64,000 nucleotides of DNA from Smithella sp. (GCA_007244375.1 SCVW01000046.1:62001-126000), one strand, 5' to 3'. Shown: positions 16,763 to 25,952, numbered from the stretch's first letter. The notes: generated from the letters alone by a model not told the origin. Numbers and translations: made by a program.

Positions 16763-16797
16763 CCCGCCCCTGGTGGGCGGGAATTAAAGGGAAGGGG
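16763..16797 (+). repeat. CCCGCCC repeat ending in a Shine-Dalgarno-like tract, copy 1
   Basis: A hairpin CCCGCCCCTGGTGGGCGGG followed by AATTAAAGGGAAGGGG. Other copies lie at 18519-18553 and 20105-20139. Here the purine tail ends 3 nt before the ATG of the OYE gene and serves as its only visible ribosome site. Confidence 0.75.
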
Positions 16798-16800
16798 AGC

Positions 16801-18000
16801 ATGGGTAATGATGATCGGATATTGTTTACGCCTAAACAGATAGGGAATGTAACAATAAAAAACAGGTTTGTCCGCTCCGCAACATTTGAAAATGCTGCCA
16901 ACAAAGATGGAAGCATCGGCGAAGAATATATCAAAATTTACGAAAGACTTTCAAAGGGAGAGGTTGGTCTTATCATTACAGGTATGATCCACACCAGCGA
17001 GGACGGCAAAAGTTATCATCGTCAGGCCGGACTCCATTCCGATGAAATGATTGCCGGATTTTCCGCTATGAACGAAATGGTTCATAAAAACGGTTCAAAA
17101 ATTATTGCTCAATTATGTCATGGCGGCAGGCAATCTATGATTCTTGGCCTTAGACCGCCGGCACCGTCTGCCGGTATGCTTGATCTGACTTTTCGGGTCA
17201 TTCCCCGTCCTATGAAGAATCAGGAAATATTGTCCGCAATCAAAACTCTTGTTGCCGGAGCTAAAAGAGCACAAAAAGCCGGCTTTGACGGGGTTCAGAT
17301 TCATGCTGCTCACGGCTATCTGGTCAACGAATTTCTCTCTCCATATTTTAACCGGCGCAGCGATGAATGGGGCGGCACTCCGGAAAAGAGATTCAATTTT
17401 CTAAAAAGAGTGTATGAAGCAATGAGAGAAGCCGTGGGTTCGTCATATCCGATAACTGCAAAAATGAATATTGAAGACCATACTCCTAAACCCGGCTTAA
17501 CGATCGAAGAATCTGCCGGACATATTAAAAGTTTGGTAGACCTCGGCATTGACGCGGTTGAAATTACCTGCGGCACGGTTTCTTTCTCTTTGTTTAAACA
17601 ATGCCGGGGTAATGTTCCGGTGAAGGCTCTGGCAAAGGCCATGATCAAACCTATTCAGCCTTTTACGGAAATTACTTTAAAGATAGCATGGCCGGATAAA
17701 AATTATACGTTCTACGAAAATTACAATCTTGATGCATGCGACAAGATAAAACCTCTAATGGGCGATATTCCGCTAATTCTGGTGGGAGGCTTGCGCAATT
17801 ACGAATCTATGGAAAAAATTATACGCGAGCAGAAAGCAGATTTTATCTCTCTATGCCGTCCGTTTATACGCCAGCCGATGATTGTAAAAAACTGGAATAG
17901 TGGAGATATTAAGCAGATTACTTGCAATAACTGTAATAATTGCTTCGGGTATGTACCGCTGGATGAGTCCGTACGATGTAATTTGAACCGGACTTTTTAA
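16801..18000 (+). CDS. NADH:flavin oxidoreductase, Old Yellow Enzyme family
   Basis: 399 residues, FMN-binding TIM barrel. Seen: LFTPKQIGNVTIKNRFVRSA at the N-terminus, QLCHGGRQ, the substrate-site pair in IHAAHGYLVNEFLSPYFNRR, and VGGLRNYESME near the phosphate site. A C-terminal CNNCNNC and a later Cys suggest an Fe-S cluster site like that of 2,4-dienoyl-CoA reductase-type members, but the extra FAD/NADH domain is absent. It probably reduces enoate-type substrates. It overlaps the Nudix gene by one base. Confidence 0.9.
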   Translation: MGNDDRILFTPKQIGNVTIKNRFVRSATFENAANKDGSIGEEYIKIYERLSKGEVGLIITGMIHTSEDGKSYHRQAGLHSDEMIAGFSAMNEMVHKNGSKIIAQLCHGGRQSMILGLRPPAPSAGMLDLTFRVIPRPMKNQEILSAIKTLVAGAKRAQKAGFDGVQIHAAHGYLVNEFLSPYFNRRSDEWGGTPEKRFNFLKRVYEAMREAVGSSYPITAKMNIEDHTPKPGLTIEESAGHIKSLVDLGIDAVEITCGTVSFSLFKQCRGNVPVKALAKAMIKPIQPFTEITLKIAWPDKNYTFYENYNLDACDKIKPLMGDIPLILVGGLRNYESMEKIIREQKADFISLCRPFIRQPMIVKNWNSGDIKQITCNNCNNCFGYVPLDESVRCNLNRTF

Positions 18001-18488
18001 TGCGGGTTGTGTGCAATATGTCCCCAAAAACGAGTGCAGGAATTCTTTTATATCGTATTGTCGAAGGTGAACTGGAAGTTTTTCTTGTTCATCCCGGAGG
18101 ACCTTATTGGGAGAAAAAGGATGAAGGATCGTGGTCGGTTCCCAAAGGATTATTTGAAGAGGGCGAAGATTCTTTGGAAGCAGCCAGGCGTGAATTCTGG
18201 GAAGAAACCGGTTCTAATGTTAAAGGTGACTTTATGGAATTAAAACCGCTGAAGCAACCCAGCGGAAAGATAGTCTATGTTTGGGCGGTTGAAGGAAACA
18301 TCGATGCGGCATCAATAGAAAGTAATCTGTTTACGATGGAATGGCCTCCGAATTCAGGGAAGGAGCAAGAATTTCCGGAAGTGGATAGAGGCGGTTGGTT
18401 TACAATTCCGCAGGCGAGGGAAAAGTTATTAAAGGGGCAAGTCGGTTTTCTGGATGAACTGCAGAAGAAGCTGGGAATTGTTGAATAA
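18000..18488 (+). CDS. Nudix hydrolase
   Basis: 162 residues. The Nudix box is complete: GLFEEGEDSLEAARREFWEE followed by TG (Gx5Ex7REUxEExGU). The surrounding GILLYRIVEGELEVFLVHPG and EGSWSVPKG match the group of NTP pyrophosphohydrolases annotated as MutT-like or diadenosine-polyphosphate hydrolases. Start overlaps the OYE stop (TAATG), so translation is coupled. An in-frame ATG six codons later is an alternative start. Substrate unknown. Confidence 0.9.
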   Translation: MRVVCNMSPKTSAGILLYRIVEGELEVFLVHPGGPYWEKKDEGSWSVPKGLFEEGEDSLEAARREFWEETGSNVKGDFMELKPLKQPSGKIVYVWAVEGNIDAASIESNLFTMEWPPNSGKEQEFPEVDRGGWFTIPQAREKLLKGQVGFLDELQKKLGIVE

Positions 18489-18518
18489 GGGTGAAAAGTG
18501 AAGAGTGAGCAACGGCTT

Positions 18519-18553
18519 CCCGCCCCTGGTGGGCGGGAATTAAAGGGAGGGGG
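18519..18553 (+). repeat. CCCGCCC repeat, copy 2
   Basis: Same hairpin as copy 1, followed by AATTAAAGGGAGGGGG. It lies 17 nt upstream of the TTG start of the DUF3783 gene. Confidence 0.75.
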
Positions 18554-18570
18554 AAAAAGGAGACGTACCT

Positions 18571-18999
18571 TTGATTGCTGATAAAATAATTTGTTTTAGT
18601 TTGGGTTTGTCTGAAGAGGATATAGAAAAAGGTAGAGCTTCTTTTTATGAATTGAATAAAGAAACTCTGCCAATGGAAGTCATCTCTATTACCAAAACTA
18701 TGCTTTCCTCGAAAGTAGGTGTCGTATTAGACAGCATGACGGACGATTTGGTTCTGACTGATGCCGTAAGGCAGCAAGGTATAACTTTATCTCCGAGCCC
18801 CTATAAATACCGTGTGGTTATCGTCCTTGCATCAGAATGCGAGCAGGTGTTGCAGATTATGAGGAGTTTTAAGGCTGTTTTGCCCGATCCGCAAAATATA
18901 ATTTTTGCCGTGGTAACTCAGACCGCTCTGACATGGACGTTTGAGGAATACATCGGACATCTTGGCAACGAACACGAATACATGAAAACCAGAAAATAA
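18571..18999 (+). CDS. DUF3783 domain protein
   Basis: 142 residues, starting with TTG; AAAGGAGA lies 7 nt upstream. The C-terminal half YRVVIVLASECEQVLQIMRS, IFAVVTQTALTWTFEEYI, HLGNEHEYM matches DUF3783. The N-terminal half (IICFSLGLSEEDIEKGRASF) has no assignment. Soluble. Function unknown. Confidence 0.75.
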   Translation: MIADKIICFSLGLSEEDIEKGRASFYELNKETLPMEVISITKTMLSSKVGVVLDSMTDDLVLTDAVRQQGITLSPSPYKYRVVIVLASECEQVLQIMRSFKAVLPDPQNIIFAVVTQTALTWTFEEYIGHLGNEHEYMKTRK

Positions 19000-19047
19000 A
19001 AATGGCCTTCTCCCGCCCGGAAGATAATGCCATGAAAGGAGATTCTT

Positions 19048-20031
19048 ATGCCTGCATACAGGATTGATGTTGAAACAGGGAACAGGTATTTCGGAGATAC
19101 CCGTTCCAATGTAAGCATTAAACTTTTTGACTGGCATGGACACGAAACCGACAGTATTCCTCTGGTTCCCAACCGACCCGAGCATGCTTTTTGGATAAAT
19201 TATACGGAAAGTTTTACTGTAAATATCGAGGGACTGACGGGAGACATCGCTGCCGTTGAAGTGTCAAAAGATAATTCCGGCAGGCAGCCGGCCTGGTATT
19301 TAAGAACTGTGAAAGTAACCAATCTGGAAACCAATGCCTCTTATTCGTTTGGTTTTTATCATTGGTTTTCCCTGCGTAACGGCTTGAATCACCGGAGAGA
19401 ATATGTCGGCACCGTTTACTGGAGTTGCCGGGATATGTCGGATTCGCCGATTGTTAACCATCATTTTATTACCATCATTTTTCGCAATGAGGATGCGGCA
19501 AGAAGCATATGCAGCATAGTCTATCCTGATATTTATATTCTCGGCAATCCGGAATCTGAAACATTTGACGGTAATACTTTATATTTTATTACCATCGGAT
19601 GGTTTGCCCACGGAGCAGGCCAGGGGCAACCTATGCGCTGTGTTATTAACCAGCAGGACGACGTGATGTCTGTTCGCGAGCATTTAAATCCTGATCGATA
19701 CGTTGATATTTATGCTCCTGATTTCAGTTATGAGAAAAAGGCTATGCCGGTTATGCTTCTCGACGAAGCTTTGAACGACGAGGGCAAAATAATCAGAGCC
19801 GTAATGCAGGCGGCTGCATGTTATTCCCGATACCAGCAGCAACATGATGATCTTCCTGAATTTGATTCGATATCATTCAATCCTGTTACTTGTGCTTCAT
19901 TCGTTAATACTCTGTTCGCGAAAATAGGATATTCAAAAAGACGACGGGAACAAGCGTCCGATATGTCGGGCTTCGACGTGGGTGAGGGTACTACATTGAG
20001 CATGTCTTACTTTTTGCAACCTGAAACTTAG
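19048..20031 (+). CDS. PLAT/LH2-domain protein with unassigned C-terminal region
   Basis: 327 residues. Residues 1-115 fit a PLAT (lipoxygenase-type beta sandwich) domain: YRIDVETGNRYFGDTRSNVS, IKLFD, and GDIAAVEVSKDNSG leading to PAWYLRTVKVTNL. The rest is not recognised; a late TCASFVNTLF (near residue 280) looks like the Cys-containing helix of NlpC/P60-type enzymes but no matching His was identified. No signal peptide. AAAGGAGA precedes the ATG by 6 nt. PLAT domains usually bring enzymes to lipid or protein partners. Confidence 0.65.
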   Translation: MPAYRIDVETGNRYFGDTRSNVSIKLFDWHGHETDSIPLVPNRPEHAFWINYTESFTVNIEGLTGDIAAVEVSKDNSGRQPAWYLRTVKVTNLETNASYSFGFYHWFSLRNGLNHRREYVGTVYWSCRDMSDSPIVNHHFITIIFRNEDAARSICSIVYPDIYILGNPESETFDGNTLYFITIGWFAHGAGQGQPMRCVINQQDDVMSVREHLNPDRYVDIYAPDFSYEKKAMPVMLLDEALNDEGKIIRAVMQAAACYSRYQQQHDDLPEFDSISFNPVTCASFVNTLFAKIGYSKRRREQASDMSGFDVGEGTTLSMSYFLQPET

Positions 20032-20104
20032 TTGAATGGTGAAAAGAAAGTTTTCAGATTTAAGGGTTAAGAAAACGTGAATGGTGAAGAGTGTCCCACG
20101 GCTT

Positions 20105-20139
20105 CCCGCCCTTGGTGAGTGGGAATTAAAGGGAGGGGG
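20105..20139 (+). repeat. CCCGCCC repeat, copy 3 (diverged)
   Basis: CCCGCCCTTGGTGAGTGGG followed by AATTAAAGGGAGGGGG; compensatory pairing in the stem is partly lost. No gene starts behind this copy. Confidence 0.65.
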
Positions 20140-20274
20140 ATTTACAAAAAATTTAACCCTCCCTCTTTCCCTCTAACCTAAAGGTCGCTCCTGAAGGTCA
20201 CTATCGGGGTACCATAGCCGGCCTTCGCCAAAATGACATATTAATTTTCAGTGTACTTCATTTATGAAGTTTCA

Positions 20275-21243
20275 TTAGACAGCTTCGATTGTTGAAGTCG
20301 GTTTGCCAGTGATGTTGTAGGTCACGCTGACGACTTCCGGAAGAGCCTTGGTTATTTTGGCGGCGATGCCTTCCAGTACATCAAAAGGAAGACGGGTAGG
20401 AGTAGCAACCCGCGCGTCTACGCTATTCCAGCAACGTATTTCAATTTGATTGCCGAAAACTCTTTTGTTGTTGCGCATGCCTGTGACGCGGTCTTCGTGC
20501 AAGATAGCCATATATTGAAATACTTTATATTTTTTTAATGTCTCTTCAGTAATTGCCGTTGCTTTTCTGACCAGGGCAACCCGGGCAGGTGTGACTTCGC
20601 CGATTACGCGGGCAGCCAGTGCCGGTCCCGGAAATGGTATCCGATCAAACATGGATTCGGGCAAGCCCAGCCCGCGGCCGACTTTACGCACGCCGTCCTT
20701 GCGCAGTTCGATCAACGGTTCCAGAATTTTATAGCCGAAAGCTTTTTGCGGATCGATTCCCAGTTGTTCGAAAACATTGTGTTGTCTTTTGATTCCCGCT
20801 ACGGTTTCATCCACATCGGTCAGAATGGTTCCTTGCAGGAGATATTTTGCTTTGCTTTTAACCACCAGTTTGCCGAATATATCTTTATAGAAGGTCTGCG
20901 TGATGGCTTCTCTTTTTTCTTCAGGATCGGTAATGCCCTTGAGTGCGGCAAAGAATGCTTTAGAAGCAGGTACTATTTCCACCTTGATCCCCAGTTTTTT
21001 AAAGGCTGCTGCCACTTTGGCCGGTTCGTTTTCCCGCATGATGCCATTATCAATGAAATAAGTTTTCAGCCTTTTGCCCAGCGCACGGTGTCCCAGTGCC
21101 GTAACCACCGAGGAATCGACTCCTCCGGAGAGTGCATTGATGGCCAGCCCGTCACCGACGGATTCCCGGATATCGCGTACTTTATCTTCGATAAATTTAT
21201 TTACGTTTATGTTTGCTGCTTTAATCTCTTTGATTTTAATCAT
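20275..21243 (-). CDS. GMP synthetase ATP-pyrophosphatase subunit-like protein, no glutaminase domain
   Basis: 322 residues corresponding to the C-terminal two thirds of bacterial GuaA. The PP-loop ALSGGVDSSV (residues ~38-46) and the family blocks FIDNGIMRENE, RIPFPGPALAARVIGE, and NKRVFGNQIEIRC are intact. The N-terminal amidotransferase domain is absent, as in archaeal split GMP synthetases, and the ATG is immediately before the ATPase domain with only 145 bp to the divergent hisF. The C-terminal end (KPTSTIEAV) differs from the usual KPPxTIEWE. It could use ammonia, a separate glutaminase, or have another nucleotide substrate. Confidence 0.85.
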   Translation of the reverse strand: MIKIKEIKAANINVNKFIEDKVRDIRESVGDGLAINALSGGVDSSVVTALGHRALGKRLKTYFIDNGIMRENEPAKVAAAFKKLGIKVEIVPASKAFFAALKGITDPEEKREAITQTFYKDIFGKLVVKSKAKYLLQGTILTDVDETVAGIKRQHNVFEQLGIDPQKAFGYKILEPLIELRKDGVRKVGRGLGLPESMFDRIPFPGPALAARVIGEVTPARVALVRKATAITEETLKKYKVFQYMAILHEDRVTGMRNNKRVFGNQIEIRCWNSVDARVATPTRLPFDVLEGIAAKITKALPEVVSVTYNITGKPTSTIEAV

Positions 21244-21387
21244 GACATCTCCTTTGCGGTTAAATAAGATGGTTGATTATCTAAATTAAAATTGTTTGCT
21301 TTTCAAGAATTAAATAAGTTGTAAATTAAATCAGTTCGGTTTAAAAGATTGGACACAAAAAAACAATTTTCGGGAGAATTATATATT

Positions 21388-22149
21388 ATGCAGCCGATTA
21401 AAATAATGCCTTGTCTGGATATGAAAAACGGAAAAGTTGTCAAAGGGATTCATTTTGTTGATATTAAAGAAGCGGGCGATCCGGTGGAAAACGCTGCCTT
21501 CTATCAGGCCGAAGGGGCTGATGAACTGGCTATGCTGGATATTGCCGCCACGTTGGAAAACCGCAAAACGCGTCTGGAATGGGTAGAAAACGTTTCCAGG
21601 GTAATAAAAATTCCTCTGACTGTAGGCGGCGGGATTTCTTCTCTGGAGGATATCGATATGATTTTATCGGCGGGAGCCTCCAAGGTTTCGATGAACAGCG
21701 CGGCAGTAAAAAATCCCCGGCTTATTCGGGATGCGGCTGATAAATTCGGTCAGGATAAAATAACGGTGGCGATTGACGCTAAAAGAAACGCTCAAATGCC
21801 TTCGGGTTTTGAGCTAGTTGTATCCGGCGGCACGTTGCCCGTAGCCAAAGATGCTGTGGCTTGGGCGAAAATATGTCAGGAAATGGGAGCAGGTGTGATT
21901 TTGCCCACGAGCATGGATGGCGACGGCACCAAAGCCGGTTATGATATTCCTTTCACTAAAGCGATTTCCAAAGCTGTTACATTGCCGGTTGTAGCCTCCG
22001 GCGGCGCAGGCAAGCTGGAAGATTTTTACGAGGCAGTAGTGGAAGGTGGTGCAACTATTCTATTGGCTGCTTCGGTTTTTCATTTCCGCCTGCTGAAGAT
22101 TCAGGATGTAAAAACATATTTACGTAATAAAGGCCTGACCGTAGCTTAA
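21388..22149 (+). CDS. hisF: HisF-type imidazole glycerol phosphate synthase cyclase subunit
   Basis: 253 residues, a full-length (beta/alpha)8 barrel. Both catalytic aspartates fall at their usual positions: D11 in MPCLDMKNG and D130 in VAIDAKRN. Phosphate-binding VGGGIS and PTSMDGDGTKAGYD are present. It normally makes IGP and AICAR from PRFAR with ammonia from HisH, but no HisH or other his gene is adjacent. The ATG with GGGAGA 9 nt upstream is used instead of an earlier start. A second HisF serving a sugar amidination pathway (as with HisF2) is an alternative. Confidence 0.9.
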   Translation: MQPIKIMPCLDMKNGKVVKGIHFVDIKEAGDPVENAAFYQAEGADELAMLDIAATLENRKTRLEWVENVSRVIKIPLTVGGGISSLEDIDMILSAGASKVSMNSAAVKNPRLIRDAADKFGQDKITVAIDAKRNAQMPSGFELVVSGGTLPVAKDAVAWAKICQEMGAGVILPTSMDGDGTKAGYDIPFTKAISKAVTLPVVASGGAGKLEDFYEAVVEGGATILLAASVFHFRLLKIQDVKTYLRNKGLTVA

Positions 22150-22177
22150 TAAATTGAAATAACTATGAAATTGTTCT

Positions 22178-22213
22178 TTCAGCAAAGGGGGATTTCGATT
22201 CCCCTTTGCTGAA
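22178..22213 (+). terminator. Stem-loop terminator after hisF
   Basis: Perfect 13-bp stem TTCAGCAAAGGGG / CCCCTTTGCTGAA with a 10-nt loop, about 28 nt after the hisF stop. No T run follows, so termination efficiency is uncertain. Confidence 0.6.
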
Positions 22214-22316
22214 TCAGAATCCACATATAAATAACAATTGACACACATCCAATACTCTCTTATCTTTCTACCTTATAGAGAAACTTTTCATCAAATATAA
22301 CCTTAGGAGCAGATTT

Positions 22317-23522
22317 ATGACAAAAGATAATAAAGTAGTTCTGCACAATAAGAAGGGTGATCTCAGAAAACTAGTCATTTTGATGAATAAACAAAATAAG
22401 AGATTTATGCCGCCGTTTGAGCCGATACTCCAGGCTATTGATTTGGTTACAACGCCGGAAGAGCTAGCTCTGCTTCTGAAGATGGGTACGAATTTGTACT
22501 CGTATGAACAGGCTTTAGCACTCAGCGGCATGAGTAATGATAAATTTAAATCTGTGTTTGAAGTCCTCAAACAAAAGGCATTCATAAGAACAAAATATTC
22601 TGAAACAGGTGAAGAACAATATACACTCAATCCTTTTATAGTCGGTTGGTTTGAAGGCATTGTTACTTATTTGATTGGCAAATCCGAAGAAAAGGAGTTT
22701 GCACGCAGATATATGGATTTCTTCAATTCGCTGCGAAATCGTAATTTCTTTCCCATCAGAAAGGTCATGGATCTCATGGGAAAGTATGCTCCTGTGTCCA
22801 ATCAGAGTGTCGGTATGGTTCGTGAATCAAAAAATGAAAAGGGGAAATCCAAAATCATCATTGATGAGAAAATAATTCCACCGGATTCTATGATTTACCC
22901 GACAAGTTCTGTTAACGATATGATTATGGAATACGGAACTAAAAGCATCATCGGTCAGTTCAAAGCCTGCATGTGCCGGCAGGTTACTCGCAATGTTGAT
23001 GATCACTGCCGCTTTAAGATGCCTGACGATATAGCGTGTATTGGTTTTGGCGATCAAATTAAAACTTATATGCAGTACGGATATATGAGGCAAATCAGCA
23101 AGGAAGAAGCTTTTGATATTATTCAAAAGGCAAGAGATTGCGGCGCAATCCATACAGTTTTTCACGAAAAAGATGATACAAATCTTCCTCAAATTGCCTT
23201 GTGCAATTGCTGCTGGGATTGCTGCGGAATATTGCGTTCCTACAACATGGGAGCAGTTCCTTTGCGTTACAGCTGTTTTTACATGGCAAATATTACAGAC
23301 GTATCAAAATGCAATGGATGCGGTTTATGTGAGAAATTCTGCCCGACAGCTGCGATAAAAGTCGTGGAGAAAAAAGTGGAGTTGGATAGCAGGAAGTGCA
23401 TAGGTTGCGGTCAATGCGTACATCAGTGCGTTCGCTCAGTTGTTGAATTGGTGGAGAACAAACGTACATCTTTCCTGCCGATGCTAAAAAAATCCGAGGC
23501 AAGAATAACAACAAAGGTCTAA
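22317..23522 (+). CDS. Fe-S protein with winged-helix-like N-terminus and two C-terminal 4Fe-4S clusters
   Basis: 401 residues. The N-terminal ~110 residues look like a winged helix (YSYEQALALSGMSNDKFKSV, LKQKAFIRTKY). A central Cys region has KACMCRQVT and CNCCWDCC. The C-terminus carries two ferredoxin motifs, CNGCGLCEKFCP and CIGCGQCVHQC. The same order is found in the proteins at 38351 and 40177, so they are paralogs. Likely an electron-transfer or redox-sensing protein of anaerobic metabolism; no partner enzyme is adjacent. Confidence 0.8.
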   Translation: MTKDNKVVLHNKKGDLRKLVILMNKQNKRFMPPFEPILQAIDLVTTPEELALLLKMGTNLYSYEQALALSGMSNDKFKSVFEVLKQKAFIRTKYSETGEEQYTLNPFIVGWFEGIVTYLIGKSEEKEFARRYMDFFNSLRNRNFFPIRKVMDLMGKYAPVSNQSVGMVRESKNEKGKSKIIIDEKIIPPDSMIYPTSSVNDMIMEYGTKSIIGQFKACMCRQVTRNVDDHCRFKMPDDIACIGFGDQIKTYMQYGYMRQISKEEAFDIIQKARDCGAIHTVFHEKDDTNLPQIALCNCCWDCCGILRSYNMGAVPLRYSCFYMANITDVSKCNGCGLCEKFCPTAAIKVVEKKVELDSRKCIGCGQCVHQCVRSVVELVENKRTSFLPMLKKSEARITTKV

Positions 23523-23671
23523 TCTGTCTGCTTAATATTTTGTATTCTTCGGTCAATCACGCCAAGAACAAAGCAGGTGTTGATTTTGTCCGTCTGTAGG
23601 CGAACAGGTATTTATTGCCTTGCTTTTCCAGTATCGGATTTTGTTTTTTAATAGAATGTTTTGGTAAGAAA

Positions 23672-24703
23672 ATGAAAAAGGATTTGCTGGTCACTCTGGC
23701 GGATGGCAATTACATTAAGCAGGCAAAGCAGCTTTTTTCCAGCGTGTATTGGAATGCCGGCTGGCAAGGCGATTACATGCTACTGGCATATGACATTCCT
23801 GAAAAAGAATTGCGATGGTTTCAAGACAAGGGAATTCTGGTCAGAGAATGCGAACCGATATTAACCGAATCCGAAATCCGAATCGGCCATGCTCCGTTGA
23901 CTACTCTTTCTAAATTTTATTTGTTTACGCCTGAATTCAAGAAATGGAAAAACATTGTCTTTCTGGATGGCGATATTGTTGTCAGAGGTTCTCTGGATAC
24001 ACTTGTTCAAACAAAAGGGTTTTCGGCTGTGAGAATTCTCAATATGTTGCGTACATCGCTGAAAGGGCAGTTTAATAATCGCGACAGAAAAAATAATCAT
24101 TTGTTTAAAGAACTTGAAAGTAAACATGATTTGAGCCAGCCTGCGTTTAATTCCGGTGTAATGGCATTCAATACGGATATAATATCGGAAAGTGATTTTC
24201 AAAATCTTAAAAAATTATTTTTTTATTATCAGAAAATACTTTATATTTCGGAAGAAACTGTTTTGAATATCTATTTTTACGACAAATGGCAGGAGCTTCC
24301 TCAAGTTTATAATGTTTGTCCAAGTTATGAGATTTATCATTCGGAGTGCAGTCCTGAAAACTTGAAAGGAATTGTTTTGCATACATATTCTAACTTTCCG
24401 GGAGGCAAACCCTGGTCTCCGGCAAGTCCTTTGAATCTTGAATGGAAAGCAAATCTGGATAAAGCAGACCTGATTGACATTGCGAAACCGCAACTGCCCC
24501 AAAAAATATTGAGTAAACAGGAAGAGGCACAATACGATTTTTATTTAAAGAAGTTGCACAAAAATAATCTTTATAAGGTTTACCGTTATAAAATACATTT
24601 TTTTTACAGGTACAATAAATTAAGATTTTTTCTGGGTGTTTTTCTGAAAAATAATTATCCGCAAATCTATAAACTGCAAAGAAAGTTAAGAAATTTATCA
24701 TGA
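23672..24703 (+). CDS. Glycosyltransferase family 8-like protein (first of two)
   Basis: 343 residues. MKKDLLVTLADGNYIKQAKQ starts a GT-A fold; the metal-binding FLDGDIVVRGSLD (DxD) and PAFNSGVMAFNTDI acceptor-side motif are those of GT8. The start chosen is the ATG at the first strand, not the upstream in-frame ATG. The C-terminus is basic and aromatic (KIHFFYRYNKLRFFLG), suggesting membrane association. Its stop overlaps the next GT8 start (ATGA). It opens the run leading to the putative peptide-modification genes. Confidence 0.85.
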   Translation: MKKDLLVTLADGNYIKQAKQLFSSVYWNAGWQGDYMLLAYDIPEKELRWFQDKGILVRECEPILTESEIRIGHAPLTTLSKFYLFTPEFKKWKNIVFLDGDIVVRGSLDTLVQTKGFSAVRILNMLRTSLKGQFNNRDRKNNHLFKELESKHDLSQPAFNSGVMAFNTDIISESDFQNLKKLFFYYQKILYISEETVLNIYFYDKWQELPQVYNVCPSYEIYHSECSPENLKGIVLHTYSNFPGGKPWSPASPLNLEWKANLDKADLIDIAKPQLPQKILSKQEEAQYDFYLKKLHKNNLYKVYRYKIHFFYRYNKLRFFLGVFLKNNYPQIYKLQRKLRNLS

Positions 24704-25842
24704 ACAAATACTTAGTGAACGGTACTTCGAAAAACTTTTCTCCAATTGCCGGGCGGCAGGTTACGCGCAATGCCGTTTGTCTTTGCACCGACCGCAAAAT
24801 GCTGATTCCTGCTTTATTCGTTGCCGATGGGGTGAAATCCCATTCCAAGTCTTCGGGAAACAATTTTGACATTCTTATTTTTGCCCAACCTTCGGAAGTT
24901 ACCGATGTCCACAGGCGATGGATGAAACAACGAGGTGTTCCGCTGTGTGAAGACATGGACATTTCATGTCAGCGAGGTGTGGGTAAGTTTATGAAAAGGC
25001 TTAGTCCTGCAACTCTGATGAAACTGTTTCTTGCCGAACATCTTGACGGACGATACGACAAAATTCTTTATCTCGATTGTGATCTGACCATTCATGACGA
25101 TGTAGGTGCAATATTTTCTTTGGATCCGGCACCTTTTGCACTGGCGGCTGTTCCTTCCGGACGTATTTTGGTGGATTTAAGTGAGAAACAACGCAAAGGA
25201 TTCGAAGAGCACTGTCAAAGCCTGGGTATGAGCAAGCCTTATCGCTTTTTCAACACCGGTGTCCTTTACATTGATGTTGAGAGATGGAACAATGAGAAGT
25301 TAGGAGAACGGACTTTGGAATTTATACGGCAAAATCCAGATCTCTGTTCCCTTCCTGATGAGCATTCGCTCAACGCGATTCTGGATGGAAACATCGCGGA
25401 ATTAACATCATTGTGGAATACAGCTCCTTGCCCGCGATGGCGAAAAGTTAAAACCGGTTATAATAATGCGGTAATCATTCACCATATGGGCGATCAAAAA
25501 CCCTGGCGTAGATTTGTTCAGGGCAAACCGTTGCTGTTTCCCGACCTGAAGGCCTATCACCTTTACAGGGATTTTCTTAAAAATTCTCCCTGGCCGGAAT
25601 GGTTGAGTGAGCAATGGGGCTGGCACGATCTCTATATGAATGTAAGAGGTGAAATCGGAAGAATTTTACGTTTTTTGAGACTCAGAGGCGAGTGGGAAGA
25701 ACCATCTGCCCGGCAACGCAAAGCCTATGACAATGCTGTTAGTCAATATTATGAAAACACGTCGTTTGCAGACGTGGAACAGGGCATTGTTGTTCGGGAA
25801 AACGGCAAATATCGGCTGAAAAATACAAGGATATCTCCATGA
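24700..25842 (+). CDS. Glycosyltransferase family 8 (second of two)
   Basis: 380 residues. CLCTDRKMLIPALFVADGVK begins the GT8 fold. KILYLDCDLTIHDD holds the DxD metal site, YRFFNTGVLYIDVERW is the conserved GT8 acceptor block, and IIHHMGDQKPW is the C-terminal HxGxxKPW signature. A retaining enzyme that probably adds glucose or galactose. It is translationally coupled to the GT8 upstream and ends 110 bp before the small peptide gene. Confidence 0.92.
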   Translation: MNKYLVNGTSKNFSPIAGRQVTRNAVCLCTDRKMLIPALFVADGVKSHSKSSGNNFDILIFAQPSEVTDVHRRWMKQRGVPLCEDMDISCQRGVGKFMKRLSPATLMKLFLAEHLDGRYDKILYLDCDLTIHDDVGAIFSLDPAPFALAAVPSGRILVDLSEKQRKGFEEHCQSLGMSKPYRFFNTGVLYIDVERWNNEKLGERTLEFIRQNPDLCSLPDEHSLNAILDGNIAELTSLWNTAPCPRWRKVKTGYNNAVIIHHMGDQKPWRRFVQGKPLLFPDLKAYHLYRDFLKNSPWPEWLSEQWGWHDLYMNVRGEIGRILRFLRLRGEWEEPSARQRKAYDNAVSQYYENTSFADVEQGIVVRENGKYRLKNTRISP

Positions 25843-25952
25843 TAATATTTGGTAAAATAACAATTGACTTATAAAGAGGACTTTTATACATTTAAAATCA
25901 AATAAGGTATTAAGTAATAAGATATTTCCTAATAAGGTGTGGGAGGAATGAA

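Noticed and set aside
20275-21243. GuaA-like gene as a truncated pseudogene
   Set aside because: The frame is intact, its start is right at the ATPase domain, all motifs are present and there is no amidotransferase remnant upstream.
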